From: Fibrobacterales bacterium | GTDB taxonomy: Bacteria; Fibrobacterota; Fibrobacteria; Fibrobacterales; Fibrobacteraceae | DNA length: 11,763 nt | Assembly (NCBI GenBank): GCA_025997455.1 | Contig: BNUP01000065.1 | Span: forward strand, 1 to 11,763 | Direction: 5' to 3' | Part shown: positions 1 to 6,716 of the stretch, one piece after another | How positions within the stretch are numbered: the stretch's first letter is position 1 | How the letters are laid out: the number at the start of each line of letters is the position of its first letter | Notes under the pieces: model-generated | Told to the model about the DNA's origin: nothing | What the model saw: the letters and a program-made list of their open reading frames with translations, nothing else | Database searches by the model: none | Translations under genes and position numbers: made by a program

Positions 1-86
1 GTATCCGAGAGGAATTGAAATATATTCCTTAGTCTGTTCTTTTGCAAATACAATTTTTGCGGTATCATCGCCTTCGCTTTTTGCTC
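1..86 (-). repeat. 86-bp inverted copy of part of the lipoprotein gene
   Basis: Bases 1-86 are the exact reverse complement of bases 357-442, which lie inside the lipoprotein coding sequence. Identity stops abruptly at base 87 (its complement does not match base 356). The copy has no start codon or promoter of its own and encodes nothing recognisable here. Its position at the window edge, and the perfect identity, fit a fold-back chimera of amplification or assembly as well as a real recent inverted duplication. Confidence 0.95.
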
Positions 87-166
87 GAAGAGTTGATAGG
101 CGATGCGGAATTAACGGGAAAAATTTCGACTCTTACGGAGGAGAGGAGAGGCAGGAGAGCGAACTA

Positions 167-628
167 GTGAGGGTTCTGCTTTTATTTTCGGTTGTTTTTC
201 TTTCCGCTTGCACCCTTAACCAAGTGGTGAAAACTGTTGATGCAAAAAGCGAAATTGCCGCGGCAGATGAGACTGATTATTCCGCTTATGATGAGGAATG
301 GAGCGAGGCAACGGAAGGTTCCGAAGTTGCTGAGCGCGATGCCTCTTGGGGTTTGGGAGCAAAAAGCGAAGGCGATGATACCGCAAAAATTGTATTTGCA
401 AAAGAACAGACTAAGGAATATATTTCAATTCCTCTCGGATACAAATGGCAAACTTCAGATACAATTTGGCATAGTTGGGACGGCATTAAAAATATAAATC
501 AAGACCCCGACCTTGTGCTTGTGAATGCAAGCGAGGACTTGGGATTTTTCGTTTATGGTGCGTTGATAGATATGAATTTTCTCAGTGCGGAAGATGTTTT
601 TAATAACATTTTGTTCGTGCAAAGGTAA
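167..628 (+). CDS. Small lipoprotein, probably with altered C-terminus
   Basis: This predicted 153-residue protein begins with a short lipoprotein signal peptide: a hydrophobic stretch at residues 3-12 and the lipobox LSAC with Cys15. An acidic, low-complexity linker (about residues 20-75) follows, then a globular-looking part with IPLGYKW and LVLVNASEDLGFFVYG. The start is GTG at 167, supported by AGGAG at 153-157 with 9-bp spacing; no nearby ATG fits. I do not recognise the family. Around residues 140-145 (near base 590) the opposite strand begins to read as genuine malQ, so the last ~10 residues are probably not native and the real C-terminus is likely lost. Residues ~64-92 are encoded by DNA that also occurs inverted at bases 1-86. 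A role at the inner leaflet of the outer membrane or the periplasmic face of the inner membrane is inferred from the lipobox only. Confidence 0.6.
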   Translation: MRVLLLFSVVFLSACTLNQVVKTVDAKSEIAAADETDYSAYDEEWSEATEGSEVAERDASWGLGAKSEGDDTAKIVFAKEQTKEYISIPLGYKWQTSDTIWHSWDGIKNINQDPDLVLVNASEDLGFFVYGALIDMNFLSAEDVFNNILFVQR

Positions 629-1897
629 AGTCAAAAGCACGGGTGCATTATACCAATACCAATACGGATGAAGAATTTCGCTTGTGCTCGAAGGCACAAA
701 GACCCTGTCCCAATATGCACTCAACAACGCATCTTTTATAAACTGCTCCTCGCCAAGCGACAATATTGCCTTTTCCGATTGAAATTCATCTCGCAAAACA
801 TAGCGACCCGGTGAGCCTTGCAAGGGAGCAAAAAACTTTCCCTTTGCATTCTCGGTTTCATAACCAAACCAAATTCGCAACTGCTCCTCGCCAAAATTCG
901 GATGAGTTAAATAATGAATTGTCTCGTGCGGAATGCCTGCCTGCAAAAGTTCGTTTGCATAAATCGGCACAGACGGTACAAAATACCCTAAAATACCCGT
1001 AACTTCACTATCGGGCACAACCCAAATTCTAAAAAAACCGAGCACATGGTCTATGCGGTATGCGTGATAAAATTTCGCCGCCTGCTGAACTCTGTCTCTC
1101 CACCACTTAAAATTATTTTTTTCCAACTCGTCCCATTTGTAAGTAGGAAAACCCCAATTTTGCCCGCTGTAGCAGAACATATCTGGAGGTGCACCCGCTC
1201 GCGATTCCGTGCTGAAAAACTGCGGATAATGCCACGCATCTGCCGAGTCCTCGTTAATCAAAATGGGAACATCGCCCTTTAACTTCACGCCCAATTTATT
1301 CAGTTCGCCCACAGCCTTCAAAAACTGCTCTTCGGCAACCCACTGCATCCATTTTTGAAACAGCAAATTTTCATCAGACGGCTTATCCCGCTTTTGCCAA
1401 TTAGTCCAAGAATTTTCCGCATTCTCCGCTTTGAGTGCACAAAACTCGGCATAACTCTCCACCCAAGAATTTTTAGAAATCCACTTTTTCAATTCCTTAT
1501 TCGCGGTAATTTCCTTTTCCCTCTTATCAAAAATTACACGCAATGCGGTGCGTTTGTAGCGAACTACATCGATATATGGTATTCTGGGATTTTTTGCAAA
1601 TTCCTTGTCTTTTTTTTTTGGCTCTGTTCCCAAAATTTCTTTTGCACCTTCCACTTCCTGCAAGCGAATATAAACGGGATTCAGCGCAAATGCACTTCGA
1701 GCGCTATACGGACTCGACTCCTCACCCGTATCATTCACCGGCAAAAGTTGAATGAGGTCTAAACCGCACTTTTTTGCCCACTCTCCAAATGGAATAATGT
1801 CCAAAAACTCGCCTATCCCGACACTTTCCTTTGAACGCAAAGAGAAAAGCGGAACAACGACACCTGTTTGAAACGAAGAAATATTACCGTAACGCAT
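455..1897 (-). CDS. malQ: 4-alpha-glucanotransferase, DPE2-type GH77, C-terminally broken
   Basis: Resembles GH77 amylomaltase/disproportionating enzyme of the DPE2 type, which transfers alpha-1,4-glucan segments in maltodextrin or glycogen metabolism in the cytoplasm. Family motifs in order: GVVVPLFSLRS, VGIGEFLD, LIQLLPVNDT, SPYSARSAFALNPVYIR, LKGDVPI, GAPPD, GQNWGFPTY and AYRIDHVLGFFRIW, whose Asp is the expected nucleophile (residue 283 from this start). Similarity runs to about HPYWYWYNAPVLLTLPLHEQ and then stops near base 590. The last ~45 residues are antisense of the lipoprotein gene. The acid/base Glu region (an EDLG motif) and the later Asp region are therefore missing, so this form should be inactive. 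I chose ATG 1897 rather than the longer frame from 1966 because the extra 23 residues are encoded by a repeat and TACCTT lies 7 bp upstream of 1897. No CBM20 domains precede the catalytic domain. Confidence 0.85.
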   Translation of the reverse strand: MRYGNISSFQTGVVVPLFSLRSKESVGIGEFLDIIPFGEWAKKCGLDLIQLLPVNDTGEESSPYSARSAFALNPVYIRLQEVEGAKEILGTEPKKKDKEFAKNPRIPYIDVVRYKRTALRVIFDKREKEITANKELKKWISKNSWVESYAEFCALKAENAENSWTNWQKRDKPSDENLLFQKWMQWVAEEQFLKAVGELNKLGVKLKGDVPILINEDSADAWHYPQFFSTESRAGAPPDMFCYSGQNWGFPTYKWDELEKNNFKWWRDRVQQAAKFYHAYRIDHVLGFFRIWVVPDSEVTGILGYFVPSVPIYANELLQAGIPHETIHYLTHPNFGEEQLRIWFGYETENAKGKFFAPLQGSPGRYVLRDEFQSEKAILSLGEEQFIKDALLSAYWDRVFVPSSTSEILHPYWYWYNAPVLLTLPLHEQNVIKNIFRTEKIHIYQRTINEKSQVLACIHKHKVGVLIYIFNAVPTMPNCI

Positions 1898-1904
1898 AAC
1901 GGGG

Positions 1905-1910
1905 AAGGTA
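1905..1910 (-). promoter_or_regulatory. Putative -10 box of malQ (leaderless start)
   Basis: On the minus strand TACCTT lies 7 bp before the malQ ATG and no Shine-Dalgarno is present. A transcript initiated at the usual distance from this box would begin at or next to the ATG. No clear TTGACA-like -35 is visible. Confidence 0.45.
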
Positions 1911-1965
1911 GAAAGTTGGGATGTGGGGTGTAGGGTGTGGCTGACAGACAACTCGGCGGTGCACA
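1911..1965 (-). repeat. Heptanucleotide promoter module, malQ copy
   Basis: Read toward malQ, this contains the 13-mer TGCACCGCCGAGT (1951-1963), then the heptads CCACACC, CTACACC and CCACATC, then CAACTTTC leading into the -10 box. It is one of six related modules in the window. Here the tract lies between the 13-mer and the -10 box, and the promoter-proximal 13-mer seen in other copies is reduced to CAACTTTC. Confidence 0.75.
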
Positions 1966-1980
1966 CGGGTGGTGTATCGT

Positions 1981-1999
1981 GTTCCCCGTGTCGGGGAAC
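1981..1999. repeat. REP-like hairpin GTTCCCCG-TGT-CGGGGAAC
   Basis: A perfect 8-bp stem with a TGT loop. ATGAC follows at 2004-2008, as it does close after three other short hairpins in the window. The DNA between this hairpin and the next (2000-2070) shows no gene or further repeat. Confidence 0.6.
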
Positions 2000-2070
2000 G
2001 AGTATGACAAGAAACGAGATTGACAGAAAAGAAATAAATAAATTAGTCTGTCCAGTCTCCTATCGGCTTG

Positions 2071-2094
2071 GTGTCCCGCCTGTGCGGGAATGAC
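2071..2094. repeat. REP-like hairpin, TCCCGC-CTGT-GCGGGA-ATGAC
   Basis: The 6-bp stem TCCCGC/GCGGGA (2074-2079 and 2084-2089) closes a 4-nt loop and is followed by ATGAC. A near-identical copy with loop TTGC lies at 2976-3000 in the same orientation. Such short palindromes are a common class of dispersed intergenic repeat, comparable in form to the ATTCCC-N8-GGGAAT repeats of Neisseria. Confidence 0.7.
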
Positions 2095-2112
2095 CATACC
2101 CCTTCTCTCTCC

Positions 2113-2176
2113 CTGCACTGCCAAGTTTCCCACATCCCACACGCCACACCCCATACCCTACCCTGCACTGTCGAGT
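2113..2176 (+). repeat. Heptanucleotide promoter-like module without a following gene
   Basis: The order is 13-mer variant (CTGCACTGCCAAGTT, 2113-2127), a heptad tract of CCACATC, CCACACG, CCACACC and CCATACC types, then a second 13-mer variant (CTGCACTGTCGAGT, 2163-2176). Unlike the other copies it points toward the 3' end of the barrel-protein gene, not a start codon. It is therefore either a dispersed repeat free of promoter function or the relic of a lost promoter. Confidence 0.75.
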
Positions 2177-2186
2177 GAAAAATTGT

Positions 2187-2208
2187 GAACGCGGTGTGTG
2201 CCGAACGC
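2187..2208. repeat. 22-bp intergenic repeat, copy 1
   Basis: Matches 11188-11209 with one difference; the core is GCGGTGTGTGCCGA. It lies just beyond the 3' end of the barrel-protein gene (8 bp from its stop), and the second copy lies 9 bp beyond the stop of the citE-like gene, so both sit immediately downstream of a gene. Function unknown. Confidence 0.75.
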
Positions 2209-2215
2209 CCCAACC

Positions 2216-2944
2216 CTAAAACAAATATCCCACAGATAAATTTGCGTAAATGTTTTGCATATCGTATGAGATGCCGTCAAAGCCGGTTTCAAAGACAGAT
2301 GCAATTCCGTATGTAAAGTCGAAGGATACAATAAATCGTTCAAAGAACGGAGCGGATTTTATGCCTGCGGTTGCACCCCAATCGAGTTTGTTCATCTGAT
2401 TTGAGAAATCGTATTCCTCCCTTGCAATGAGAGGGTTTGAAAATCCGTCGTTGAGTTTGCCGTCCCGCACGGCACCCGTAAATTCTCCGCTTAACATCCA
2501 AGTTACAAATGCTCCTGCGTTGAGTGAAAAATAGTCGCTTACGGCAAAGTGTTTTTTGATTGGCACGCCCAAATATATCGCACTCATTTTGGTATCGACC
2601 TGCCCGTTGAATTTCCCTTTGAAATTCCCAAAGTTGATTTGATACTCCTTGACTTTTGCGGTGGTTTCCATCCCTTTGCGCTCCAATTGCGCACCGACTG
2701 AAATTCCGTTCGGCTTATGAAGCATTTCAAATTTGGAGGACAGAGCGGGAAAAAGCGGATTGTAATTCTTAATTTTTATGATTGTCGATGGCAGAGGAAA
2801 TGGCATTGTGCCGCCAATATTCAAACCTATGTTTGCAGAAAAATCCCATTTTTCGGGCGATTTATTGACTGCATACGCAAATTCAGTTTCATTCGCTCCC
2901 GCGAATACAAAAAATAATAACAGAAAAGCAAAACTACAGCGCAT
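2216..2944 (-). CDS. Outer-membrane beta-barrel protein (PorT/OMP_b-brl-like)
   Basis: A 242-residue protein with an N-terminal signal peptide (hydrophobic residues ~4-16, likely cleavage near AGA). Alternating amphipathic strands follow, and the C-terminal residue is Phe (SVGYLF), the usual beta-barrel assembly signal. The segment GISVGAQLERKGMET resembles the conserved part of the small barrel family called outer membrane protein beta-barrel domain (PorT-like), common in Bacteroidota and relatives. The family includes structural and transport-associated barrels, so no substrate can be assigned. ATG at 2944 has no Shine-Dalgarno but has TACATT 6 bp upstream. It is transcribed toward malQ, but 318 bp of repeats separate the two genes, so an operon is unlikely. 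Confidence 0.8.
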   Translation of the reverse strand: MRCSFAFLLLFFVFAGANETEFAYAVNKSPEKWDFSANIGLNIGGTMPFPLPSTIIKIKNYNPLFPALSSKFEMLHKPNGISVGAQLERKGMETTAKVKEYQINFGNFKGKFNGQVDTKMSAIYLGVPIKKHFAVSDYFSLNAGAFVTWMLSGEFTGAVRDGKLNDGFSNPLIAREEYDFSNQMNKLDWGATAGIKSAPFFERFIVSFDFTYGIASVFETGFDGISYDMQNIYANLSVGYLF

Positions 2945-2950
2945 GCAAAA

Positions 2951-2956
2951 AATGTA
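2951..2956 (-). promoter_or_regulatory. Putative -10 box of the barrel-protein gene
   Basis: TACATT on the minus strand lies 6 bp before ATG 2944, with no Shine-Dalgarno. Unlike most other promoters here it is not preceded by a heptad module; a REP-like hairpin (2976-3000) lies about 20 bp further upstream. Confidence 0.45.
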
Positions 2957-2975
2957 GTAAATGCCGATTAACCTT

Positions 2976-3000
2976 GATGTCCCGCTTGCGCGGGAATGAC
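2976..3000. repeat. REP-like hairpin, TCCCGC-TTGC-GCGGGA-ATGAC
   Basis: The stem TCCCGC (2980-2985) pairs with GCGGGA (2990-2995) and ATGAC follows. It is the same family and orientation as 2071-2094 and lies between the divergent barrel and porin genes. Confidence 0.7.
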
Positions 3001-3012
3001 AATCCTACAAAC

Positions 3013-3129
3013 GGGCGAATACTATTCGCCCCTACAATGATACGGACGGGTTTTCTGCCATTGTAGATACAGATTATCTCAGGTTTCTTTTTAATAGGGC
3101 AGATATACTTATTAAAACCCGCCCCTACA
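3013..3129. repeat. ~117-bp composite repeat, copy 1
   Basis: It begins with a 19-nt palindrome (arms GGGCGAATA/TATTCGCCC, single central base). A longer element follows, bounded by CGGGTTTT (3047-3054) and AAAACCCG (3115-3122), and both parts end in CGCCCCTACA. A second copy at 11260-11375 is nearly identical apart from a few substitutions, one indel and compensatory changes in the palindrome. No coding sequence is apparent. Confidence 0.9.
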
Positions 3130-3142
3130 TCCCCCTTCTCCC

Positions 3143-3218
3143 TTTACACTTTCCACTTTCAACTTTCCACTCTACTCCCCACACCCTACACCCAATACCC
3201 CAACCTGCACCGCCGAGT
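3143..3218 (+). repeat. Full heptanucleotide promoter module, porin copy
   Basis: Four contiguous heptads of TTTMMAC form (TTTACAC, TTTCCAC, TTTCAAC, TTTCCAC; 3143-3170) come first. The CCACACC-type tract follows (3176-3204: CCACACC, CTACACC, CAATACC), then the 13-mer-containing CTGCACCGCCGAGT (3205-3218). The same order occurs, inverted, upstream of the aldolase. The C-runs give a G-quadruplex pattern on the minus strand. Confidence 0.85.
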
Positions 3219-3226
3219 GATTTTTC

Positions 3227-3232
3227 TACATT
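3227..3232 (+). promoter_or_regulatory. Putative -10 box of the porin gene
   Basis: TACATT ends 7 bp before ATG 3240. The seven bases between (CCCGCTT) contain no Shine-Dalgarno, fitting a leaderless message. Confidence 0.5.
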
Positions 3233-3239
3233 CCCGCTT

Positions 3240-4340
3240 ATGCGTTTTAACACACTTTTTTTGTCATTGTCGGCGTTTGCCGTAACTGCGTTTGCCGCCG
3301 ATGTTTCTTTTGAAGGCTCTTTAGATGCCGACTACGGGAATTATTTGGAAAAAGATTTTAAGGTAAATAATGCCGCCAACCACGACTTGCGGCTCAAAAT
3401 GAATGTGGATTTGGACGAAAATGTGCGTGCGGTTGTTGGTGCAGCATCTAAGAGTATCTTCGTAAATTCCAACGGTTCGGAGGAATATTCCCGCTTGCGG
3501 CACAGAGATGCCGCTACCCCGATGGGTTCGGACAGATGGACTGCGTTTGAGTTCGACGGAATTTCGCTTGAATGGACTGTTTGGCGAGACCTGACCTTTG
3601 TTTTTGGAGACCTCTCATATTCGTTTGGTGCCTTTGATTATTATTATTGGAGGAACTCAGATTATTATGCGGGCGTGCTCACCTCGCAGGGTTTACGCGG
3701 CTTGGGTGTAAATTTTGGGAAAGACGGTTATGTGTATGTGGGTGCAAGCGATGCAAACGATAAATCGGGACGAATTGCGGCGAGTTACGCCTTTGCAATG
3801 CCGGGTCTAAACCAAGTAAATCATAAATTAACGCTTGCGCCTATGCTCGATATTATCAAGGGCGGAGGTCGTGCTCACAGATATACATTCGGGGTTGATG
3901 CAAATTATTCACGGAGTTTCACGGATTTGAATTACGCATTGCGCGGCATTTGGGGAATTCACCCTTCACATGGCGACTTGGTAAATACATTTGCCGTTGA
4001 ACCGAGTTTGAACTATAAGAAATTCAGCGTTGCGGGTCTCGGCTATTTTGCATTTCTCGCAAGTGATGCCGGGGACGATTTGGTTATTGCCGATACTTAC
4101 GCTCCCGATGAGACTATGGTTTATGTTGAACCATCTTACGCACTTGCGAAAAAATTCAGTTTGGGTTTGGCTGGCGAATGGCACAAACCCGGTGAAGATA
4201 AAGACGATTGGTTCCTCATTGCACCTACCGGTTATTTATACCCGACTGCCGGCGTTGATTTGTCGTTCTGGCTCGGCTATGCAATTACCGAAGGGCACAA
4301 CAATCCGAGTTTTGGAATTAGTTCATCCGTGAAGTTTTAG
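3240..4340 (+). CDS. Porin-like outer-membrane beta-barrel protein
   Basis: A 366-residue protein. Residues 1-19 form a signal peptide ending AFA, with the mature protein starting at about ADVSFEGSLDADYG. The rest is dense in alternating aromatic/polar strands with Asp/Gly-rich turns (FVFGDLSYSFGAFDYYYW, YVYVGASD, FGVDANYSRSF) and ends FGISSSVKF, with the terminal Phe typical of outer-membrane barrels. Length and strand pattern suit a 14- to 18-strand porin, but I recognise no named family and cannot give a substrate. The start at 3240 is fixed by the signal peptide and by TACATT 7 bp upstream; there is no Shine-Dalgarno. It is divergent from the 2216-2944 barrel gene across 295 bp of repeats and convergent with the glycosyltransferase at 4482. 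Confidence 0.75.
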   Translation: MRFNTLFLSLSAFAVTAFAADVSFEGSLDADYGNYLEKDFKVNNAANHDLRLKMNVDLDENVRAVVGAASKSIFVNSNGSEEYSRLRHRDAATPMGSDRWTAFEFDGISLEWTVWRDLTFVFGDLSYSFGAFDYYYWRNSDYYAGVLTSQGLRGLGVNFGKDGYVYVGASDANDKSGRIAASYAFAMPGLNQVNHKLTLAPMLDIIKGGGRAHRYTFGVDANYSRSFTDLNYALRGIWGIHPSHGDLVNTFAVEPSLNYKKFSVAGLGYFAFLASDAGDDLVIADTYAPDETMVYVEPSYALAKKFSLGLAGEWHKPGEDKDDWFLIAPTGYLYPTAGVDLSFWLGYAITEGHNNPSFGISSSVKF

Positions 4341-4349
4341 TTAGTAATC

Positions 4350-4486
4350 ACTGATTAACTCAGGTAAGAGGTAGTCAGTTAAAAACTCAAATCTGTGGAA
4401 TTGTGTTACAAAGAGAGTTTTTAGAGGTTTCCTATGCTTATTAACTCCGAATGGTGAATGAATTTGTGAGATAAGAGTTAATCAGT
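4350..4486. repeat. Nested inverted repeats between convergent genes
   Basis: The outer arms ACTGATTAACTC (4350-4361) and GAGTTAATCAGT (4475-4486) are perfect 12-bp inverted repeats. Inside, TTAAAAACTC (4379-4388) pairs over 9 bp with GAGTTTTTA (4415-4423). The right outer arm contains the TGA stop of the minus-strand glycosyltransferase. It could be a bidirectional terminator, a small MITE-like element (no target duplication seen) or a structured RNA. Confidence 0.6.
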
Positions 4487-6689
4487 ATTTACTTAACATA
4501 GGGGCTATCCAGTTGGTATGGTCGCAGTGTGTATTTTCTCCCTTCTCTGTCACAAAAGCAATGGAATCTGCCCCGATAACCGATAATGCAATTTTACTTG
4601 CTGCCCCATGGGAAAGACGAGAAGAATACAACATATCCGTGTTGCCATATATCTTAAAGACGGCTCCGTCTCCGCAATCGCCGCTACTGTTTGCAATTCC
4701 AATTATCACCGATAAGGAATCTACTTGCTTTGCAGAATTTAAAACATAACGACTATCCGCGTGAGTGCCAAATCCCCAAGGAATGTCTATGGAACCTGCA
4801 GACAAAGAACGCCCCTCGTAAGAATGGTTGCGTTGAATGGTGCCAAAATCTTGTGACCCTTTGAGTTTAGCAACATCCACTAACTTCTTTCTATCCGTCT
4901 CTAAAAACACAAAAGTCGTTGCATTGCCTACACGCAAGCGATTTAATCCTTCAAATAGTTGGGACACGGCAATGGATAAGGAATCACTCTTTTGAGTATA
5001 GTCAACTTGAATGCTGTCTGTTCCGTAAAAGTCATAAGACATAACGCTCAAAGGTTGATCATATATTTTTGGCAAAGATAAAAATAACGAATCATTAATG
5101 TGATAGATGCGTTCGTCTTGCGGCAATGCGGTATCTTTACGGAAAAGTACTGTGTAATTTTTGAATCGCTTTATTATGTATTTATTACTATCAATATTTT
5201 GCCTTTCATTATTTCTAATTACCAATACTTTGCCCTTATTCCACGCTTGACTGTTCAACCCGAATTTAAAGCGGTCAAACGACCTCACAGAATGAAATAT
5301 GGCGGATTTGTTGGCAATATCCACGGTTTGAATGTAATCATGGACATTTGCGCGAATAGCAAATAAAACATAGATATAGGATTGATTGACATTATCTGTC
5401 ATATACAGGGTATCTTCCGGTGCGGCGTGCTCAACTGCATACTCTATTGCATCGGTATAAGATTCAAAAAATTGATCCCCAATTTTTGAGGTATAGTCAT
5501 CGCCAAAATAATTATAGGTAAAATGAAAAAATGATATTGCAAACAGCAGTAAAAACAGGAGTGCGAAACTTTTGGAAAATTTCCAAATAGAATTTAATCC
5601 GTAAGATGAAAGAAATATCATTGGTATAAACACCAAATTCATCCGATTTATATTTGGCGAGGCTAAGGTAACTACAAAAAACGAAACCAAAAACCACAAA
5701 AGAATAGGGGCAAGCAACGATGGAGCTTTGTCTTTCCAAAAATCACGGGCAAGACAAAACAATCCAAAGAAAAATAAAGGAATGCTCACCACATATAATA
5801 TATGGACATTCGGCAAACTGTTCCAAGCAAGATCATCGGCACCATCTATAAAAAGAATTTCTATAACTCTTTTAATACTTTCAAACCAACTGGCACCGCC
5901 CAATACAGTTGCTCCTTTATGATAGTTCAGGTCAGAGGCTAACTTTGGGATAGTCAAAAAACCAAAATCCATAGACTGTAATCCAAAGTGGTTTACCAAT
6001 ATAAAAAGAAACATCGGCATAGAAAGAATCGCAAATACAACGATAGAGAGTATCCATTCTTTGATGGCAAAAATACGATGCCAAATGGCATAAATTCCAT
6101 AAGTCATAAGAAACAAAGGAACAAAAGCAACTGCCGGAGAATAAGTATACAAGGAAAGTGCCAAAACTACAAAGGACCATACAAGTCCTCGCTTATTCGA
6201 TTGGGCACGAACTAACAAAAGGATTGCAAAAAGAACTGTTCCGGTTAATAAAAAATTTTCATGTGCCCAGCGGCTAACCATAATATGCCACGGACAAATT
6301 GCAAGTAAAAAAAGAGCGAAATAAGCAAGGCGATTTCCTGCGATTCGACGAGCCAAAAAGAATATTCCAACTAAGCAGACTATGCAAAACAATGCAGGAA
6401 ACAAGCGGATAGAAAAAATATTTAAATCCAATACGGCAATAAAAGGGATGGTTAAATAAGCGAGTAAAGCACTCTGCCCCGGACCAAAATTACTCAAATG
6501 AACCGGATTATGAGCACCGGTACGGTCAACTCCGTAATGCAAAATGGCATATGCGTCATAAGCCGATGCCGCCTCATCTTGGTTTAAACCTCCGGGAATA
6601 TTACCCAACTGATATAGCCTAATGCCGGCACCAAGTGCAATGAGTACTATAAATATTGCCACAGTCCATTTGCGATTATTTTGAATCAT
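4482..6689 (-). CDS. GT-C family (GT39/PMT-like) membrane glycosyltransferase with C-terminal NPCBM-like domain
   Basis: A 735-residue protein. About ten or more hydrophobic helices lie in residues ~8-400, starting with WTVAIFIVLIALG. The first extracytoplasmic loop has NQDEA (Asp38/Glu39), matching the acidic catalytic motif of the PMT/ArnT superfamily, which transfers sugars from polyprenyl-phosphate donors on the periplasmic face of the inner membrane. Residues ~405-610 look like a periplasmic domain. Residues ~613-733 match the NPCBM pattern: GFGTHADS, then an alternating beta region with IIGIANSS, and finally CDHTNWIAPML. Acceptor and sugar are unknown. It is divergent from the 6717 gene, which has the same architecture, with 27 bp between starts. 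TATATT lies 8 bp before the ATG and there is no Shine-Dalgarno. The segment looks more AT-rich than its flanks, so transfer is possible. Confidence 0.82.
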   Translation of the reverse strand: MIQNNRKWTVAIFIVLIALGAGIRLYQLGNIPGGLNQDEAASAYDAYAILHYGVDRTGAHNPVHLSNFGPGQSALLAYLTIPFIAVLDLNIFSIRLFPALFCIVCLVGIFFLARRIAGNRLAYFALFLLAICPWHIMVSRWAHENFLLTGTVLFAILLLVRAQSNKRGLVWSFVVLALSLYTYSPAVAFVPLFLMTYGIYAIWHRIFAIKEWILSIVVFAILSMPMFLFILVNHFGLQSMDFGFLTIPKLASDLNYHKGATVLGGASWFESIKRVIEILFIDGADDLAWNSLPNVHILYVVSIPLFFFGLFCLARDFWKDKAPSLLAPILLWFLVSFFVVTLASPNINRMNLVFIPMIFLSSYGLNSIWKFSKSFALLFLLLFAISFFHFTYNYFGDDYTSKIGDQFFESYTDAIEYAVEHAAPEDTLYMTDNVNQSYIYVLFAIRANVHDYIQTVDIANKSAIFHSVRSFDRFKFGLNSQAWNKGKVLVIRNNERQNIDSNKYIIKRFKNYTVLFRKDTALPQDERIYHINDSLFLSLPKIYDQPLSVMSYDFYGTDSIQVDYTQKSDSLSIAVSQLFEGLNRLRVGNATTFVFLETDRKKLVDVAKLKGSQDFGTIQRNHSYEGRSLSAGSIDIPWGFGTHADSRYVLNSAKQVDSLSVIIGIANSSGDCGDGAVFKIYGNTDMLYSSRLSHGAASKIALSVIGADSIAFVTEKGENTHCDHTNWIAPMLSKY

Positions 6690-6696
6690 AGTTTCT

Positions 6697-6710
6697 AAAT
6701 ATATATATTT
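6697..6710. promoter_or_regulatory. Symmetrical divergent promoter core for the glycosyltransferase pair
   Basis: AAATATATATATTT is a perfect 14-bp palindrome in the 27-bp gap between two divergent ATGs. It supplies TATATT on the plus strand (6704-6709, 7 bp before ATG 6717) and TATATT on the minus strand (6698-6703, 8 bp before ATG 6689). The two -10 candidates abut, and any -35 region must lie inside the opposite gene. Both messages would be leaderless or nearly so. Confidence 0.5.
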
Positions 6711-6716
6711 ATTCCA

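Noticed and set aside
1898..1966. Longer malQ start at 1966 (23 extra residues)
   Set aside because: The extra codons come from the heptad repeat module, and the GH77 similarity and a TACCTT hexamer both support ATG 1897.
1813..2154. 113-codon minus-strand frame across the repeats
   Set aside because: It reads through REP hairpins and heptad tracts, overlaps malQ in another frame, and has no family-like sequence.
2113..2176. CRISPR array
   Set aside because: The repeated units are 7-mers without unique spacers of 30-40 bp, and no cas gene is present.
4350..4486. Complete insertion sequence
   Set aside because: Only 137 bp, no transposase frame and no target duplication at the arms.
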